A stretch of DNA of 22,940 nucleotides from Perkinsus olseni (lineage: Eukaryota > Perkinsozoa > Perkinsida): NCBI GenBank assembly GCA_013115125.1, contig JABANN010000527.1, forward strand, positions 1 to 22,940, given 5' to 3'. Shown here one piece after another: positions 20,011-22,940 of the stretch. The translations under genes were made by a program, and so were the position numbers. Under the pieces are notes generated by a model. It was not told where the DNA came from. It searched no databases and worked only from the letters and a program-made list of their open reading frames with translations. Position 1 is the first letter of the stretch; every line of letters starts with the position of its first letter.

Positions 20011-20081
20011 GCCACTTGCCAGGACTGAACTGACGACCTTCTGCTTACGAAGCAGACGCTCTACCACTAAGCTAAAATGGC
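20011..20081 (-). tRNA. tRNA-Thr (anticodon CGT)
   Basis: Full cloverleaf on the minus strand. The acceptor GCCATTT pairs with AAGTGGC (one G-U), and TA fills positions 8-9. The D arm is GCTT/GAGC around AGTGGTA. The anticodon stem TCTGC/GCAGA has loop TTCGTAA, giving anticodon CGT with U33 present. The variable loop is AGGTC, and the T arm GTCAG/CTGGC has loop TTCAGTC. It is 71 nt, intronless, with T as the likely discriminator base. It decodes ACG. It is the only complete tRNA I find in the window. Confidence 0.93.
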
Positions 20082-20273
20082 CCATGCAAATTTCTGTCCA
20101 GATACTAGCTGCCCCCGGGACAAAGTGCGCTCTCCTACCGAAGAGTTATGCAATCTTACCAAGAACCGGCAGCATTCGTCAGGATTGATCTGAGGATTTT
20201 CTGCTCGGCTGCCAGTCTTCCAAACTTGAGAATCTCAATGGATCTTCAATTCTCTGCTCTTTAACCCGTCTGA

Positions 20274-20535
20274 CTATGAAAACGAGCAAAGGAAGGATAA
20301 TCCCGCGGAGATCAACTCAAGGAGCGAAGGTCGCCGCGCGAGCCTTCCTCTTTCCTTGCTTCTATCTACCAGGGAGAAGACTTTATCCGATGAACTAGCG
20401 AGATCGTACACGCTGGCCAACACTTTGCCCTTTGTGGTCCGCCCTCGCCATCAGACGTGACGTCAGCCCAAGCGGTGAAGTCTTCGCGGAACTTTCCGAC
20501 CAGCGCCCGAACGCATTCGAATCTCGTAAGATTCC
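20274..20535 (-). CDS. partial gene model, two 3' exons, unknown protein
   Basis: Two exons read well on the minus strand. One is 20535-20462, with RFECVRALVGKFREDFTAWA. The other is 20429-20274, starting GKVLASVYDLASSSDKVFSL and ending SAGLSFLCSFS before TAG. They would join in phase 0 across a 32-nt intron (GTCACG...CACAAAG), short for this locus. The 5' end is not found; candidate upstream frames lie at 20560-20690 and 20809-21020, but I cannot choose between them. No family recognised. Confidence 0.45.
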
Positions 20536-20559
20536 CTTTGTGGGTAGATTACAAACTTA

Positions 20560-21314
20560 GCAATACCAAGCGAAAAGAGAGATGCCGTGTTGTGCCGTTG
20601 GGATTTCTAGTCTCAATTCTTAGTTCTCTGCGCGTGGGTCAAGCTTCTTTGTCGTCGTATCATCGCCAAGAAGTTCCATTATAGATCTTCGCTTGGACAA
20701 TCACACCCAGTCCTCATCCTCGCAGACCGCGAGTCGCGGTGATCAGGACGGGGAAGGAAGATTTTGGAAGCGTACGGGGTTGTGACGACGCGAGTCACGA
20801 ACGACGCTTCACGCGATCACAATTACATTCAACGCGTAACCAGTCGAGATTTGATCGACTACTGTACGAATAGCAGGCAGGTCATAACCTCGGGATGAAC
20901 TCTTCGCCGATATTCGATCACCACCGAAGCCATCACCTCCCGTGGCTTCCCTCGTGTTGCGGAGGTACAGACGCTCGCCGACAACCCGCGCGTACACATG
21001 ATGACGGGACACCGCATTCGAAGCTAGACGATGTAGTCACTACATTGCATAATACAATGATTGTATTGGAGACACCGCGGCGCAATTGAGTGCTTCAAGA
21101 GTGGTGCACGACTGGTTTTCAACCTGTGATGAATGCTAGGTGAAACAGCTCCGGCATACAAACGCATGTTACACAAGCGTGTCTAGAGACGAGTCTTTGA
21201 CCATCAACAGTTGCTAGCGTCACGCTACAAGAGTTCGAGCCCGTTTAGTAAACAGTGTTTTCTACCGAGCTCGCTAGTTAACTGATCTCTCTATAGCATC
21301 TCCTCGGCTCTTGC
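20560..21314. other. ambiguous region upstream of the FAX-like gene
   Basis: Two minus-strand frames overlap at 20809-21020, one with ERLYLRNTREATGGDGFGGD and another with REVMASVVIEYRRRVHPEV. Either could be exons of the gene ending at 20274. Odd palindromes occur at 20726-20740, 21031-21045 and 21051-21067. The promoter of the plus-strand gene at 21315 must lie near 21200-21310, but I see no clear core element. Confidence 0.35.
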
Positions 21315-22199
21315 ATGACCCTCAAGACTCCCAACTACGAGAAGGACCACGTCTACGCGTAAGCCTCGAGTGAGTCCTCGCTGGGACTCTCTGATTCGTT
21401 GTGTGTTAAGTACGTGCTTGTGAATCATCATGGTGACGGCAAGGCCTCATCGGCCAGCCACTTTTGTACCAAGCTTCATATTTGGCTCGAGCTCGCGGGG
21501 TTGCCGTACACCCTTCTCGCGGCGAACGGGCCCGATGGTCCCTACGGTGAGTTGTGGTTGAACTTTATCGACGTCTCGTTTTTATCTTTCCTTCAATATT
21601 CAGGAAAGGCCCCCTACATTGAACTCAACGGCCAGGTTTACGGTGATTCCAGTGCTATTGTGAGGATGCTCTCGGAGAAGTACAAGAAAGACTTGGACGC
21701 CGACCTCACTCCCGAGCAAAAGGCAATGAGTGTTGCCGTCCAGCGAATGGTCGAGGAGCACGCTTACTTCCTCAGCATCGCCGACATGTCATTGCAAGAA
21801 GGCGCCTTCGATGTCCTCGTGAACAAACTCATGAAGCTATCTACTGTCGCCAAGTGGGTCTTCCCGACCTTTCTGATGCGCAGTCTCAAAGCCAATTTGA
21901 ATGGTCAAGGCATTGGACGCCTCCCTGAAGCTGAACGCCGTCAAAGAATGGAGCAAGATATCGAGGCACTCTCGGTTATCCTCGGCAACAAGAAGTACTT
22001 CGTGAATGATGAGAAGCCTACTACCATCGACGCTACTGTTTTCGGTTATCTATGGTCCAACTTTGACACTGATTCAGAGTTCACTAAGTTCATGTCTTGC
22101 TGTGAAGAGTGTAGGAAGTACGATAACTTGATGGCTTACTACAATCGTATGCGTGAGATGATGCTGGCGTCCGCCGACAAGTGGGCCATAAAGGCGTGA
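21315..22199 (+). CDS. FAX-type glutathione S-transferase-like protein, three exons, 255 aa
   Basis: Exons 21315-21350, 21411-21546 and 21604-22199 total 768 nt. It belongs to the failed-axon-connections / metaxin-like GST family: a thioredoxin-fold N-terminal domain plus an all-helical C-terminal domain. Exon 1 (MTLKTPNYEKDH) matches the family N-terminus. SHFCTKLHIWLELAGLPY corresponds to the family SPFCLKxETWLRxAGIxY. Removing the 57-nt intron at 21547-21603 (GTGAGT...TATTCAG) restores GKAPYIELNG, then DSSAI at the glutathione-site position. The C-terminal domain has LTPEQKA, RMVEEHAYF, GQGIGR, KKYFVNDEKPTTIDATVFGY and NLMAYYNRMRE. FAX proteins have few assigned substrates; a detoxification or redox role is plausible. 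The first intron (60 nt, donor GTCTAC) is less certain, because the better-looking donor GTAAGC at 21359 would break the frame. Confidence 0.85.
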
Positions 22200-22940
22200 A
22201 AAAATCGAATTTTATCATTTAAATTTCATCGATTTTGTTTTTTGCGATCGGTTGTGTTCGCCTTAAGTGGATTTAGGGAGTTACAATTGCCTGGTGGCAA
22301 TCCGTCGAATATTCAGGAGGTCGATGTTGCGCAGCCGTTGCTTTGCATGGGTGACGAATCCTCCTACCGAGAATAGGCTTTGAGAGAAAGATTCCACTCA
22401 GTTATAGGCCATAGTAGGCATTCCGCAGACGATGAGATCGCATGTTGTCTCCTCTTCATGATGAAGAGATCACTTTGAACTGAGGGTTATTCAGTTCATC
22501 GATGAGAGTGCCCGGTCTGAAGCGGCTTGATGCTGCGGTCAGCAGAATCATAGTGGAAGGACCTTGCCTGTGGTTGGTGTGCGCCGCTACTGTAGAATCA
22601 GGCTCGGACAGCGTGACGCGCTCCATGACGACAGAACTAGCGTGCCCGCATGCACAACCCAGACTGGAGCCTTCTCAGATAACGAGTCCGGTAAGTTGAG
22701 CGCACGGCGAGGACATGTCGGCACTTAGTAGATTGCAGTAGTCGCCCGCTGGGCGCTGCCGGAGAGGCAGAATCATCTCCAAAGTATTGTGCAACCCGAG
22801 CTAACTTCTTGCGCTTTCATTCGTGTCGCCAAGAAGAGTTGGTAGTTCAACCTGGGAGTTTCGTCACACGGTTACCATACATCTGTACGTATTTTCATCC
22901 GTACGTATTGACATCTGTACGTACAAATCGTCGCGCGCCA
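22200..22940. other. downstream region of the FAX-like gene, no gene seen
   Basis: The 3' flank holds an 8-bp inverted repeat (aaaatcga...tcgatttt, 22202-22239) that could form a hairpin in the 3' UTR, and a one-base-centre palindrome at 22452-22468 (CTCTTCAT, G, ATGAAGAG). The plus frame 22502-22699 is not protein-like. A short period-16 repeat with core GTACGTA begins near 22880 and runs towards the window edge. Confidence 0.4.
22880..22928 (+). repeat. start of a period-16 GTACGTA repeat
   Basis: Three units: catctgtacgtatttt, catccgtacgtattga and catctgtacgtacaaa. The core resembles, but is not identical to, the CGTACAC core of the 15-bp arrays at 3.1-3.9 kb. The array may continue beyond the window. 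Confidence 0.6.

Noticed and set aside
21359-21410. GTAAGC donor for the first intron of the FAX-like gene
   Set aside because: Although it is the better consensus, it joins to the only good acceptor in the wrong frame and would stop at once; the weaker GTCTAC donor keeps frame.
1-22940. Retroelement, Polinton or other virus-derived genes
   Set aside because: I see no reverse transcriptase, integrase, capsid or long terminal repeat signature; the unfamiliar proteins look like intron-bearing host genes.

Overview
This is nuclear DNA of a eukaryote. I can build at least eight genes with GT-AG introns, and most introns are very short (typically 38-62 nt). Each full model below sums to a whole number of codons and ends in a standard stop (TAA, TAG and TGA are all used). 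Small introns, close head-to-tail genes on one strand, helical or coiled-coil proteins and small secreted proteins suggest a protist. A perkinsid or other alveolate is my best guess, but it is inference only.

Layout. 1-5.9 kb is a tandem array of ~3 kb units carrying a small secreted-protein gene on the minus strand: an end remnant near 0.8 kb, a disrupted copy at 1.5-2.0 kb and an intact copy at 4.6-5.0 kb. Between the units (3.1-3.9 kb) lies an insert of two 15-bp minisatellites in opposite orientation, a perfect 61-nt hairpin and a tRNA-like head. 5.9-7.7 kb has no gene I can support but is rich in odd-length palindromes. From 7.7 to 8.6 kb a plus-strand six-exon gene encodes a secreted Cys-rich protein. 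From 8.8 to 19.5 kb six genes lie head to tail on the minus strand, 80-410 bp apart, most of them hidden from a simple ORF search by their introns: a 115-aa protein, a 272-aa protein with a signal peptide or anchor, a 320-aa and a 177-aa protein, a long coiled-coil protein, and a 355-aa helical protein. A tRNA-Thr(CGT) and part of another minus-strand gene follow at 20-20.6 kb, then a plus-strand FAX-type glutathione S-transferase-like gene (21.3-22.2 kb), the only protein whose family I recognise firmly.

The most unusual signal is not a gene. At least ten sites hold a 20-nt structure X-n-X'-n-X: a 6-mer, one base, its exact reverse complement, one base, and the 6-mer again. The 6-mer differs at every site. 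Comparing the tandem units suggests that each is a 14-nt insertion (n X' n X) beside an existing 6-mer. It belongs to a wider, strongly enriched class of perfect inverted repeats with exactly one central base, including two with 30- and 31-bp arms. I know of no described element or repair process with this signature.
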